DNA of 40,888 bases from JAHJDR01 sp964609965. GTDB taxonomy: Bacteria; UBA10199; JADGCS01. The stretch covers positions 1 through 40,888 of the forward strand of contig CAZSTS010000022.1 of assembly GCA_964609965.1 (NCBI GenBank), in the 5' to 3' direction. Below, piece after piece: positions 7,453 through 15,495 of this stretch. Below the pieces are notes generated by a model. The model did no database searches. It was not told the DNA's origin and saw only the letters and a program-made list of their open reading frames with translations. Position 1 is the stretch's first letter, and every line of letters begins with the position of its first letter. Made by a program: the position numbers and the translations under genes.

Positions 7453-7869
7453 ATGACTAATAGCCCTATTGCAAAATCTAAAATCGATGAAATCACAGAG
7501 CGCTTAGAAGATTTAGGTGTTTCTGCTTCAGACCTCAAAGAAGAATTTATCAAGGGTTCTGGCCCTGGTGGGCAAAAAATCAATAAGACAAACAGTTGTG
7601 TGCAACTTACTCACATTCCAAGTGGCATGGTTATTCGATGTCAAAAAACACGTAGTCGTGAGCAAAATCGTTTTTTTGCCAGAAGGGTATTATCTGAAAG
7701 GTTAGAAGAAATTCAGCTAGGCAAAAAAAGTGAAAAAGCAAAAAAGGCCCATAAGATTCGAGCGCAAAAGAAAAAACGAAGCAAACGAGCAAAAGAAAAA
7801 ATCTTAGAAAAGAAAAAGCAAATTAGTGATAAAAAGAAGTTGCGAAAAAAGCCTGCTGTTTCTGAGTAA
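7453..7869 (+). CDS. GGQ peptidyl-tRNA hydrolase, ArfB/MTRFR-like release-factor family
   Basis: This 138-residue protein has a single class I release-factor catalytic domain with the GGQ motif at residues 39-41 (GSGPGGQKINK), followed by SCVQLTHIPSGMVIRCQKTRSREQNR. There is no codon-recognition domain. Proteins of this type (ArfB, mitochondrial MTRFR/C12orf65) hydrolyse peptidyl-tRNA on stalled ribosomes. The last 45 or so residues are almost all Lys, Arg, Glu and Ala, like the basic tail that ArfB-type factors insert into the empty mRNA channel. It starts 8 bp after yidC, in the place where many bacteria have jag and mnmE, and is probably co-transcribed with yidC. Which of the two subfamilies it belongs to is not settled. 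Confidence 0.85.
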   Translation: MTNSPIAKSKIDEITERLEDLGVSASDLKEEFIKGSGPGGQKINKTNSCVQLTHIPSGMVIRCQKTRSREQNRFFARRVLSERLEEIQLGKKSEKAKKAHKIRAQKKKRSKRAKEKILEKKKQISDKKKLRKKPAVSE

Positions 7870-7874
7870 ACCTG

Positions 7875-7916
7875 TGTTGCGTTCTGCGTACAATGTACAG
7901 CGTAAAACGTATCCAG
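7875..7916. repeat. Degenerate heptamer array
   Basis: Six consecutive 7-bp units follow the loose pattern TNNNNCG (TGTTGCG, TTCTGCG, TACAATG, TACAGCG, TAAAACG, TATCCAG), beginning 6 bp after the stop codon of the GGQ protein gene. The array lies in non-coding sequence between that gene and ftsB. Confidence 0.5.
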
Positions 7917-8019
7917 CATCTCTTTCCTTTTCATTTCTTTCCAACAATCTAATATCTTTAATTTTTTTCCTACCTGTGCTATCCTTTCTTTCATCAATAG
8001 CAATGAGTAACGAGAACAG

Positions 8020-8325
8020 ATGAAACGCAGATCAAAGACACATAAAATCAATCTTACGTTCAATAATATTCTCTACTGTTCAAGCATTATTGTTTTCGTA
8101 GTGTTTTTCAGCGTGACAATGTGGGGCAAGGGAGGGTTATTGGAGCTTATGGAGCTCAAAGAGAAGCGTAACAATATCAGGCAAACCAATCAAACACACC
8201 TTAAGGAAAATCTTTTCTATATCGAAGAAATTAACAAATTAAAAACTTCTCGTTATATTGAACAGCGAGCCCGAACGGACTTAGGGTTAGTGAGAGCTAA
8301 TGAAATCGTTTTTTTTATAAGATGA
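8020..8325 (+). CDS. ftsB: FtsB/DivIC-like septum formation initiator
   Basis: This 101-residue bitopic protein has a short basic cytoplasmic start (MKRRSKTHK), one membrane segment at about residues 19-36, a short coiled coil (LLELMELKEKRNNIRQTNQTHLKENLFYIEEINKLK), and the typical ending YIEQRARTDLGLVRANEIVFFI. That ending is characteristic of the FtsB/DivIC family, which joins FtsL and FtsQ in the divisome and activates septal wall synthesis. The symbol reflects the family; orthology to E. coli FtsB is inferred. The ribosome binding site is weak. Confidence 0.85.
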   Translation: MKRRSKTHKINLTFNNILYCSSIIVFVVFFSVTMWGKGGLLELMELKEKRNNIRQTNQTHLKENLFYIEEINKLKTSRYIEQRARTDLGLVRANEIVFFIR

Positions 8326-8328
8326 GAG

Positions 8329-8383
8329 GTCTGTTCAAAAACGGGCATCTACTGCGTTGGATAAAAAAATCAATTCAATGGTC
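8329..8383 (+). repeat. Half-copy of a dispersed palindromic repeat
   Basis: Starting 4 bp after the ftsB stop, the sequence GTCTGTTCAAAAACGGGC, then CATCTACTGCGTTGGATAAA, then CAATTCAA closely matches the left arm of the 120-bp palindrome at 21875-21994. The right arm is absent here. It lies between convergent ftsB and hisC. Confidence 0.75.
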
Positions 8384-8422
8384 AAAGGAAGTTTGTTTGT
8401 GTTGGATGCTAAATGACAAAGG

Positions 8423-9541
8423 CTAGATAGCTAGATTTGTTTTATTTGTTTCAAACAACAATTCTTTTGGTGCTGATTCAAAAATCTTCCAAAATCTATT
8501 CATGATAAGTCTGCTGCCAATGGTTAGGCGGATAAACCCTTTGAGATTAGGGACCATGGAGCGGTTTCTTAAATAGATGTTTTGTTTTTCGAAGTATTCT
8601 GTGACGAGCTCAGGACATTCAACTTTAAAAAGTATGAAATTAACTGGAGTTTTAATGGTGCTGATGCCCATTTCTTTAAATTTGCCAAGAATCCATTCCT
8701 TGGTTAAGTTCACTTCTTCCACATACGCTTTCATGTATTCAATGTCTTTTAAAGCTGCAGTAGCGGCAGTTTGAGCAATGGCATTAACGTTTTTGCCTAC
8801 TCGAATTTTATTTATCCACTCGCAGATGGTTGGGTGCGCTAAAATATACCCACAACGTAAAGAAGCTAAACCAAACGCTTTGGAAAATGATCGTGTGATT
8901 ATGATATTGTTAAACTCTGTCACAAGACTTGCAGCTGTAATACCACAAAATTCAAAATAGGCTTCATCAATAATGAAGAGAACATTAGAGAATGTTTCTA
9001 GGGCTGTTTTGATTTGATCTAATGGTATAGTAAAGCCCGTTGGATTATTTGGATTGACCATGTAAACCATGCGCAAATTACTCGATTTTACTGAGGTGAT
9101 TTTATCGGTCAAAGATCCAGGCTGATCTTCGTTAGACGTGATTATTGTTGCATCGCAGCTCTGCGCGTACACACGAAAATGGTCATAAGTGGGTTGAAAG
9201 ATAATGGTCTCATCTCCCTTATCCAAGAAGGTGCGAGCGATACACTCTAGTGCATGATCAGAACCGTTAAAGGTTAAGATATGGTCTATTGGCAGCTGAG
9301 TGTATTTTGATATATGGCGACAAAGTTCCTCTGATTTGACATCAGGATACCAGTTCATGGGGCCTTCACTGAGATAGTTTATTATGGCTGTAGTGACCTT
9401 TGGTGAAGGCTTGGCTGTAGGTTCATTGGAGTCTAATTTGAGTATTTTGTTGTGATTATTGATCAAATATTCTGAGTGATTACCATCAACATAAGGGGTT
9501 AGTTTTTTTATGGCTTTTTTAGGTTGTATCATTAGCGGCAT
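8423..9541 (-). CDS. hisC: Histidinol-phosphate aminotransferase-family protein
   Basis: This 372-residue PLP enzyme belongs to the class I/II aminotransferases, HisC-like branch. HisC converts imidazole-acetol phosphate and glutamate to histidinol phosphate, and relatives act on aromatic amino acids. Visible motifs are LDSNEPTAKPSPKV near the N-terminus, GSDHALECIARTF, MVNPNNPTG (cofactor region), IDEAYFEF (Asp that contacts the pyridine nitrogen) and SFSKAFGLASLRCGY with the Schiff-base Lys near residue 220. The C-terminus has FIRLTIGS. An in-frame ATG at 9532 is an alternative start; neither has a clear ribosome binding site. No other his genes are nearby, so the substrate cannot be fixed from context. 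Confidence 0.85.
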   Translation of the reverse strand: MPLMIQPKKAIKKLTPYVDGNHSEYLINNHNKILKLDSNEPTAKPSPKVTTAIINYLSEGPMNWYPDVKSEELCRHISKYTQLPIDHILTFNGSDHALECIARTFLDKGDETIIFQPTYDHFRVYAQSCDATIITSNEDQPGSLTDKITSVKSSNLRMVYMVNPNNPTGFTIPLDQIKTALETFSNVLFIIDEAYFEFCGITAASLVTEFNNIIITRSFSKAFGLASLRCGYILAHPTICEWINKIRVGKNVNAIAQTAATAALKDIEYMKAYVEEVNLTKEWILGKFKEMGISTIKTPVNFILFKVECPELVTEYFEKQNIYLRNRSMVPNLKGFIRLTIGSRLIMNRFWKIFESAPKELLFETNKTNLAI

Positions 9542-9555
9542 ACACTACATCAAGC

Positions 9556-9584
9556 ATTTGAAAAAATGAATTATTTTTTCAAAT
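9556..9584. promoter_or_regulatory. Perfect 12-bp inverted repeat between hisC and korA
   Basis: ATTTGAAAAAAT (9556-9567) and ATTTTTTCAAAT (9573-9584) are perfect inverted arms around a 5-bp centre. The repeat sits 15 bp before the hisC start in a divergent promoter region, where an operator is more likely than a terminator. No regulator is known. Confidence 0.4.
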
Positions 9585-9743
9585 AATTTACGTATTTTTT
9601 GTAATAATATTGGTCTTTTTCTTTATTTACAAAATATCCAGAGTACAATAGTGAGAATGCAGGTTGCAACAGTTTGTAAATAATGATGTTTTTATATCAA
9701 AACTATTCTTTAACATCAATGATGAAAAAAATGAGGTTTTCTA

Positions 9744-11594
9744 ATGAATGAAGATTCATCGTGTCACGCACTAGAACGTGTGACTATAAAGTTTGCTGGT
9801 GACTCAGGCGATGGAATGCAGCTTACAGGGAGCATGTTTTCCGAAGAATCAGCTATTTTTGGCAATGATCTTGCCACATTTCCTGACTATCCTGCTGAAA
9901 TTAGAGCTCCAGCTGGAACAGTTGCAGGTGTTTCTGGTTTTCAAGTACAAATTGGAAGTGTAGAAGTGCATACTCCAGGAGATATGTCTGATGCTCTTGT
10001 TGCCATGAACCCAGCCGCTTTTAAGGCAAATATCAGGCATGTCAGAAAAGGGGCAACCATTCTTATTGATGAGGATGCGTGGACGCAGAGTGAGCTCGAA
10101 ATGGCAGAAATGCCCGAAGACCCACTTACAGATGATCTCAAATCTTCATATCAGGTTATTAAAACGCCAATCACAACACTGACAAGAGAGGCGTTAGCAA
10201 AAACAAAATTAGATACTAAGGCCAAAGATCGCTGTAAAAACATGTTTGCTTTGGGTGTGATGTTTTGGTTGTTTAGCCGTCCTCTTCAAAACACAGAAAA
10301 ATATCTTAAGAAAAAGTTTATCAAAAAACCAGATATCGTTGAAGCTAATTTATTAACCCTGAGAGCTGGTTATAATTATGCTCAAACCATTGAGCTTTTT
10401 TCGTGTAATTATAAAGTTCAACCAGCAGAAATTGAGTCCGGAACATACCGCCAGATTACTGGGAATCACGCAGCTGCCCTAGGGATTATAGCGGCTTCTA
10501 TCAAGGCTGGGCGGGATGCATTTTTGGGTTCCTATCCTATCACACCTGCTTCAGAAATATTACACGAACTTTCACGATATAAAGAGTTTGGCGCAAAAAC
10601 TGTTCAGGCAGAGGATGAAATTGGCGGTATTTGCATGTCAATTGGAGCAAGTTATGTAGGAGACCTTGCTTTTACTACCACTTCTGGACCGGGGTTATCC
10701 CTTAAAGCAGAGGCTTTGGGATTGGCTGTTATTGCTGAGCTTCCTCTTGTTGTTATTAATGTGCAACGTGGAGGTCCTTCTACAGGGCTGCCAACTAAAA
10801 CAGAACAATCTGATCTCATGCAGGCTCTCTATGGTAGGCATGGAGAATGTCCTGTTCCGGTTGTTGCGGCGAGCACACCAAGCAATTGTTTTGATTATAC
10901 ATTTGTAGCAGCAAAAATGGCTGTTGAACACATGACACCCGTGATTCTTCTTACAGATGGCTTTTTAGGAAACGGGTCTGAACCTTGGCTGATTCCAGAT
11001 ATTGAATCGCTTCCCAAAATCAAATCAATACTGCCAAAAAAGACAAAAGACGACTATTTGCCCTATAAACGGGATGAAAAAACCCTTGTTCGTGAATGGT
11101 GTGTACCAGGCACCCCTGGTTTAGCCCATCGAATAGGCGGATTAGAAAAAGAAGACAGAACAGGGAATGTAAGTTATGTTCCCCAAAATCATGAGTTCAT
11201 GATCAGGGCGCGGGCCGAGAAAGTTGCTAGAGTTATCGATGATGTTCCAGATCAAAAGTTGGTTGGTGATGACTCAGGAGATTTGTTGGTTGTGAGTTGG
11301 GGTGGCAGTTTTGGTTCTATGCTCACAGCGGTGAGTGAATTACGGGCCGAAGGCGAAAGTGTCAGTTTAGCCCATTTTCATTACCTGTATCCTCTTCCTA
11401 AAAACACGGGAGAGATTTTCAAAAGGTTTAAAAAAATCGTTGTTTGTGAACTTAACTTAGGACAGCTTCATTTACATCTTTCATCTCAATATCGCGACAT
11501 TGATTTTCTAAAGTTTAACAAAATACAAGGACAACCGTTTATGATTACAGAACTCAAATGGCAGTTTACTAGTTTGCTTAAGGGGGGTGTCTGA
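9744..11594 (+). CDS. korA: 2-oxoacid:ferredoxin oxidoreductase, fused gamma-alpha subunit
   Basis: This 616-residue protein pairs with KorB to oxidise a 2-oxoacid (typically 2-oxoglutarate) plus CoA to the acyl-CoA and CO2, reducing ferredoxin. The N-terminal ~200 residues are the gamma domain (IKFAGDSGDGMQLTGSMF, FPDYPAEIRAPAGTVAGVSG). The alpha domain follows from about residue 240 (GNHAAALGIIAASIKAG, YPITPASEILHELSRY, TTTSGPGLSLKAEALGLA, NVQRGGPSTGLPTKTEQSDL). This fused layout is the two-subunit KorAB type. It starts at ATG 9744 behind a GAGG site. The stop overlaps the korB start by 1 bp. The 2-oxoglutarate preference is inferred from overall likeness. Confidence 0.9.
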   Translation: MNEDSSCHALERVTIKFAGDSGDGMQLTGSMFSEESAIFGNDLATFPDYPAEIRAPAGTVAGVSGFQVQIGSVEVHTPGDMSDALVAMNPAAFKANIRHVRKGATILIDEDAWTQSELEMAEMPEDPLTDDLKSSYQVIKTPITTLTREALAKTKLDTKAKDRCKNMFALGVMFWLFSRPLQNTEKYLKKKFIKKPDIVEANLLTLRAGYNYAQTIELFSCNYKVQPAEIESGTYRQITGNHAAALGIIAASIKAGRDAFLGSYPITPASEILHELSRYKEFGAKTVQAEDEIGGICMSIGASYVGDLAFTTTSGPGLSLKAEALGLAVIAELPLVVINVQRGGPSTGLPTKTEQSDLMQALYGRHGECPVPVVAASTPSNCFDYTFVAAKMAVEHMTPVILLTDGFLGNGSEPWLIPDIESLPKIKSILPKKTKDDYLPYKRDEKTLVREWCVPGTPGLAHRIGGLEKEDRTGNVSYVPQNHEFMIRARAEKVARVIDDVPDQKLVGDDSGDLLVVSWGGSFGSMLTAVSELRAEGESVSLAHFHYLYPLPKNTGEIFKRFKKIVVCELNLGQLHLHLSSQYRDIDFLKFNKIQGQPFMITELKWQFTSLLKGGV

Positions 11595-12610
11595 TGAATC
11601 AACAAAGCAAATTTACAAAAAAAGATTATTCTAGTGATCAGGCAGTTCGTTGGTGTCCTGGATGTGGTGATTATGCGGTTTTGTCTTCGATGCAAAAAAC
11701 ATTAGCCATATTAGAGCGCAACAAAGATGAAGTTGTATTTGTTTCTGGTATTGGTTGTTCATCAAGATTTCCTTACTATATGGAAACTTATGGTTTTCAT
11801 ACCATACATGGGCGAGCGGCGGCTGTCGCCACAGGTGTTAAGGTGGCTAATCCCAAATTAGATGTTTGGGTTATTTCTGGCGATGGGGATTCATTATCCA
11901 TTGGAGGAAATCATTTTATTCATACAATTCGCCGTAATGTTGGACTAAAATTTTTAGTTTTTAACAATGAGATTTATGGACTGACAAAAGGACAGTATTC
12001 GCCCACAACCAGACAAGGCAAGGTAACGCGTTCATCTCCCTACGGGAGTTTAGAAAGAGCCTTTAACCCTGCTTCTGTGAGCATCGGTGCTGAAGCAACT
12101 TTTTATGCTCGTGTTGTTGATACAAATCCTAAAGAAATGATTGATGTCTTTTTGCAGGCTGCAAAGCACAAGGGGACCGCATTTATCGAAATCCTGCAAA
12201 ACTGTGTCATATTTAATAACAAAACTCATGAGGCTGTTACTTCAAAAGAAACCAGAGCGGAAAATCAGCTTCACCTAAAACACGGTGAGCCCATGATTTT
12301 TGGCGCCAATCAAGATAAGGGGCTTATTTTAGAAGGAGCAGAGCTCAAAGTAGTCAAGATTGGTGAAAAGGGTATCACAGAAAAAGACCTATTAGTTCAC
12401 GACATGTATGCCCAAAGCCCAAATTTAGCTTTCATGTTAAGTCGTATAGGTCTTCCTCAGCACCCAGTTCCTTTAGGCATCTTTCGCCAAGTGGATACAC
12501 CTTCTTATGAAGAGCTCTTTTATCAGCAAATGGAAGAAGTGAAAGATAAAAAAGGTGAAGCCAAGTTTAAAGATCTTTTACACACTGGTGACGAGTGGCA
12601 GGTGGAGTAG
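11594..12610 (+). CDS. korB: 2-oxoacid:ferredoxin oxidoreductase, beta subunit
   Basis: This 338-residue thiamine-diphosphate subunit of the KorAB enzyme carries the Fe-S cluster ligands. The N-terminus has RWCPGCGDYAVL, with the CxxC pair, then SGIGCSSRFPYY. The TPP/Mg site is GDGDSLSIGGNHFIH with NNEIYGLTKGQYSPT downstream. The C-terminal ~100 residues (PSYEELFYQQMEEV and so on) are typical of this family. The start overlaps the korA stop by 1 bp and has a strong AGGGGGG ribosome binding site at 11581-11587, so the two subunits are co-translated. It converges on the gene at 12661. Confidence 0.92.
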   Translation: MNQQSKFTKKDYSSDQAVRWCPGCGDYAVLSSMQKTLAILERNKDEVVFVSGIGCSSRFPYYMETYGFHTIHGRAAAVATGVKVANPKLDVWVISGDGDSLSIGGNHFIHTIRRNVGLKFLVFNNEIYGLTKGQYSPTTRQGKVTRSSPYGSLERAFNPASVSIGAEATFYARVVDTNPKEMIDVFLQAAKHKGTAFIEILQNCVIFNNKTHEAVTSKETRAENQLHLKHGEPMIFGANQDKGLILEGAELKVVKIGEKGITEKDLLVHDMYAQSPNLAFMLSRIGLPQHPVPLGIFRQVDTPSYEELFYQQMEEVKDKKGEAKFKDLLHTGDEWQVE

Positions 12611-12660
12611 TTCGAACTCAAACAATCATTAAAAATCTCTATTATAGTTTCTGGGTCCTG

Positions 12661-13218
12661 CTAAGGAGTGTCAAAATCCGTGTTGTCTGTCTTTTTTATT
12701 TGCTGCAATGTTTTTTCTAGCTGTTTTTTCAATTCAGGCATTTTTTCAATATTAAAACCAAGGTTGAGGATCGAAAGTATTTCGAGAAATTCTTTTGGAG
12801 GTTCTTCTTCGAACTTTTCGGGTTCAAAAATAATTTTTTTGATAACAATATAAATATTTCTATCGATTATTTCTTGGTTTTCTTTTGAGAGACTATCGTA
12901 GTCTGTTAAGAATTGATCATAAAATTGGATGAGAGCTTGTTTTTGCTTATTGCTGAGGTTGTCTGCTTCTTTGATGCCGTTTTTAAAACCTTCTGAAAAG
13001 CGTTTGTGTTTGATAAGGCCTACGATTTTTGATCCCCAGGCAAGATCATCTAATGTTATGATATAAATCGAGCCACCAATAATGGGAATGAGAACAAGGG
13101 CTATAATGATCAAGCAGCCAATTAGAAAACAACTGCAGCCAGAGCCCTTTTTCTTGGGATCTTCAGGAAGTGTGGCGTTTTGAGATGAAGAGGGCGACAA
13201 ATTCATATCTTCTGGCAT
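12661..13218 (-). CDS. Hypothetical single-pass membrane protein
   Basis: This 185-residue protein is not one I recognise. The start at ATG 13218 (MPEDMNLS) is chosen because AAAGGA lies about 8 bp upstream; a TTG at 13236 is in frame. A short Ser/Pro-rich and Lys-rich N-terminus (about 30 residues) contains a Cys cluster (GSGCSCFLIGC) entering one strong membrane segment (LIIIALVLIPIIGGSIYII). The remainder is a charged, largely helical soluble domain with Glu/Lys-rich stretches. It lies 25 bp downstream of the transaldolase gene on the same strand and could share its transcript. Confidence 0.7.
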   Translation of the reverse strand: MPEDMNLSPSSSQNATLPEDPKKKGSGCSCFLIGCLIIIALVLIPIIGGSIYIITLDDLAWGSKIVGLIKHKRFSEGFKNGIKEADNLSNKQKQALIQFYDQFLTDYDSLSKENQEIIDRNIYIVIKKIIFEPEKFEEEPPKEFLEILSILNLGFNIEKMPELKKQLEKTLQQIKKTDNTDFDTP

Positions 13219-13243
13219 GGATTGTCCTTTCAGCAATGAATTC

Positions 13244-13888
13244 TTATTTTGGAACTTTTTCCCAATCAGCTAAAAACTTTTTAATTCCATTGTCTGTGAG
13301 GGGGTGTGAAACGAGTTGTTTGATGACATTATAGGGAATAGTGCAAATATCTGCGCCCACTATGGCTGATTCATAAACATGTATGGGGCTGCGAACACTG
13401 GCTACAATAACCTGAGTGGGGAAATCATAGTTTTGGTAGATGGTACAAATTTGTTCAATGAGTTCCATCCCAACATGTGTCACATCATCTAATCTTCCTA
13501 CAAAGGGGCTGATGTATGTGGCGCCAGCTTTGGCTGCTAAAAGAGCCTGGTTGGGTGAAAAACAAAGTGTGACATTGGTTTTAATACCTTCTTCAGAACA
13601 GAGTTTAGCTGCTTTGAGACCTTCTGTTGTGAGAGGAATTTTAACGACAATGTTTTTGTGGACTTTTGCTAATTCGCAAGCTTCTTTAAAAAGACCGTCA
13701 CAATCTAAAGAAACAGCTTCGGCTGAAATGGGGCCATCAACAATAGAACAAATATCGCGGATGACTTCGTCAAACTTGCGACCTGTTTTACTTACAAGAG
13801 AGGGGTTGGTTGTAACACCATCAACAAGTCCCATGGCATGGGCGTCTTTGATTTCGTTAACATCAGCTGAATCGATGAAAAATTGCAT
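13244..13888 (-). CDS. Transaldolase / fructose-6-phosphate aldolase family protein
   Basis: This 214-residue protein is a short, single-domain TalB-fold enzyme of the TalC/FSA type; the long E. coli TalB form is about 317 residues. Such enzymes transfer or release dihydroxyacetone in the pentose phosphate pathway. Motifs are MQFFIDSADVNEIKDA, GLVDGVTTNPSLV, VVKIPLT with the Schiff-base Lys at about residue 83, GIKTNVTLCFSPNQALLAAKAGA and ISPFVGRLDD. The start at 13888 has a clear AGGAGA site; the frame extends upstream to 13912 but would overlap the neighbouring gene. The choice between transaldolase and aldolase activity is not made here. Confidence 0.92.
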   Translation of the reverse strand: MQFFIDSADVNEIKDAHAMGLVDGVTTNPSLVSKTGRKFDEVIRDICSIVDGPISAEAVSLDCDGLFKEACELAKVHKNIVVKIPLTTEGLKAAKLCSEEGIKTNVTLCFSPNQALLAAKAGATYISPFVGRLDDVTHVGMELIEQICTIYQNYDFPTQVIVASVRSPIHVYESAIVGADICTIPYNVIKQLVSHPLTDNGIKKFLADWEKVPK

Positions 13889-13896
13889 AAGTTCTC

Positions 13897-14148
13897 CTAT
13901 TTGTTGGCACAAGTTTTACTACAGTAAAGCGTTTTGTTAAGCTTTACACCATGATTTTCTTCAAAAAAAGTAGCACACACAGGACATTCTTTAAGGGTTT
14001 GAACAGCTCCCTGATGAGGTGAAGAAGCGCTAGCTGAATCAATCCCTTCTGTGTTTTGACGTCTTTTTAAACGGTTTTTATCTCGTTTGTAAATGAATTT
14101 GATAACGAAATAAGAGATGAGGATAAATATGAGTAATTTTGATATCAT
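13897..14148 (-). CDS. Small membrane protein with zinc-ribbon-like tail (PP0621-like)
   Basis: This 83-residue protein has one N-terminal membrane segment (LLIFILISYFVIKFIY), a basic linker (KRDKNRLKRRQ) and a C-terminal four-cysteine motif, CPVCATFF then YCSKTC, that resembles a small zinc ribbon. This layout matches proteins annotated as the PP0621 family, whose function is unknown. It lies between folK (11-bp gap to the folK stop) and the transaldolase gene (8 bp to its start), all on the minus strand, so it is likely part of one transcript. Confidence 0.75.
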   Translation of the reverse strand: MISKLLIFILISYFVIKFIYKRDKNRLKRRQNTEGIDSASASSPHQGAVQTLKECPVCATFFEENHGVKLNKTLYCSKTCANK

Positions 14149-14158
14149 GTATACTCTT

Positions 14159-14659
14159 TTAAGTTGTTTCTAAGGGCTCTACTTTCAATTTATCTTTTGA
14201 ACAAGAAAGAATCTCTCTTATTGTCATATTATATTCAGGGTGTTCAAAGTCGGGAATAAGGTCACAAAGGGGTTTCATGACAAAGTTTCTTTCCAAAATA
14301 TCTCTATGAGGGACGCGTAATTCATCGTCTTTATAAATGACTTTGGCGTAAAACAAGATATCCAGATCAACAATTCGGGGCTTCCACTTGGCTGTGCTTT
14401 TTCGTCCCATGCCCTTTTCAATGTCTTTTAGTGTGTAAAGGAGCTTGTGTAGGCTTAAGCTTGTTGTGATTTCGATAACTGTATTTAGGTACCAGGGTTG
14501 TTCTTTGTCGTCCTTTGTCAAAGGCTCTGTGTGGTAAAGCCTTGAAACGCGCAAGACTGTGATTTCGTCATTCAGATTCAGACGGTTCAAGGCATCTTTG
14601 AGATTCTTCTCAAGATCTCCTTGGTTGGAACCAAAACCTATGTAAGCTGTAACGGTCAT
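14159..14659 (-). CDS. folK: 2-amino-4-hydroxy-6-hydroxymethyldihydropteridine pyrophosphokinase
   Basis: This 166-residue enzyme (HPPK) transfers pyrophosphate from ATP to hydroxymethyldihydropterin in folate synthesis. Family motifs are the N-terminal YIGFGSNQGDLEKNL, EQPWYLNTVIEI, the metal and ATP region KWKPRIVDLDILFY, and VPHRDILERNFVMKPL. Length is normal. No ribosome binding site is seen; a TTGACA-type promoter ends 6 bp before the ATG, which would give a leaderless message. No other folate genes are adjacent. Confidence 0.95.
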   Translation of the reverse strand: MTVTAYIGFGSNQGDLEKNLKDALNRLNLNDEITVLRVSRLYHTEPLTKDDKEQPWYLNTVIEITTSLSLHKLLYTLKDIEKGMGRKSTAKWKPRIVDLDILFYAKVIYKDDELRVPHRDILERNFVMKPLCDLIPDFEHPEYNMTIREILSCSKDKLKVEPLETT

Positions 14660-14665
14660 GGGAGG

Positions 14666-14695
14666 GTATTAACTGGGGAGGAGGGGAGATGTCAA
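14666..14695 (-). promoter_or_regulatory. Candidate promoter of folK
   Basis: Read on the minus strand: TTGACA (14695-14690), an 18-bp spacer and TAATAC (14671-14666), a weak -10. The -10 ends 6 bp before the folK ATG at 14659, so transcription would begin at or near the start codon. Confidence 0.35.
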
Positions 14696-14730
14696 AAGGA
14701 GATAAAATAGTAACAGGGTTCGATACTGTG

Positions 14731-15495
14731 TTACTTTAGAAGATTAATTTCTTCACAGCCTGTAATATCATCTATGAGTGAGTCTATATCAGCTGAATAA
14801 TATAATACATCATGTAACCCTGTGCTACAGTCTAATAAGTTAATCTTACCTTTCCAATCTTCAATTGGTTTGTCATTATCTATGCCATATATTGAATAAT
14901 CTATACCAAAAATAGAAATGATATCATCACCAGCTCCGCTTGAAATCTGAAGATTAATAAACTGTAAAACCTTTTTTTCTATCTTAATACTGTCATTACC
15001 GCTACCTGTGTTAATCACAAGGACTTCATCGCTTGCTTTAGCAGGCAAGGTCTTAATAATATCGTCATTATATTTTACTATAATTTTAGGTTGATCAACC
15101 ACTGGTTTTGATTCCACGTCCCACTTTGGTTGATTGCTAGTTAAGAAGTCTAGAATAGCTTTTTCTTCTATTCTACTACTAACAGGGCTTGTTTTATATT
15201 TATTTTCTTTTTGAGAAGGATGATTTGGATCAACAAAAACCCCATGACCATCATAATCTTCTAGCCCATCATCTATTCCATCACCATCTGTATCTAAAGC
15301 ATCAGGCTCTAATTCACTATCATCGTGATGGCAGCCACCAGGATTTGTGTAATAGTCAGAATCAATCAAGAGAACTTCTACTACAACATCTTCAGCATTT
15401 GGATTTTCGACAACAAAATCACCTAGATCACTTTTAACTGTAAAAGGTACGCTTATGAATATGGTTAGTAAGAAAACGGTAATAATCTTTTTCAT
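14731..15495 (-). CDS. Secreted protein with calcium-binding-type Asp-rich repeats
   Basis: This 254-residue protein opens with a signal peptide (MKKIITVFLLTIFISVPFTVKS). Residues about 65-95 (DALDTDGDGIDDGLEDYDG, then VDPNHPSQ) match the thrombospondin type 3 style DxDxDGxxD calcium-binding loop. Further on, NTGSGNDSI and SSGAGDDII are two glycine/aspartate motifs like RTX or bacterial cadherin-type calcium sites. GGCHHDD near residue 54 and a second Cys pair near the C-terminus could form disulfides. The start has an AGGAG site. I do not recognise the protein; a calcium-stabilised extracellular role is inferred. No secretion partners are nearby. Confidence 0.75.
   Translation of the reverse strand: MKKIITVFLLTIFISVPFTVKSDLGDFVVENPNAEDVVVEVLLIDSDYYTNPGGCHHDDSELEPDALDTDGDGIDDGLEDYDGHGVFVDPNHPSQKENKYKTSPVSSRIEEKAILDFLTSNQPKWDVESKPVVDQPKIIVKYNDDIIKTLPAKASDEVLVINTGSGNDSIKIEKKVLQFINLQISSGAGDDIISIFGIDYSIYGIDNDKPIEDWKGKINLLDCSTGLHDVLYYSADIDSLIDDITGCEEINLLK

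Noticed and set aside
7713..8063. Minus-strand reading frame of about 116 codons over the end of the GGQ gene and the ftsB gap
   Set aside because: It is the antisense of a Lys-rich coding tail and a heptamer array; the Phe/Leu-rich product is an expected shadow.
14700..14730. tRNA T-loop-like sequence GGTTCGATAC
   Set aside because: No acceptor stem or other tRNA arms can be formed around it, and the gap is only 71 bp.
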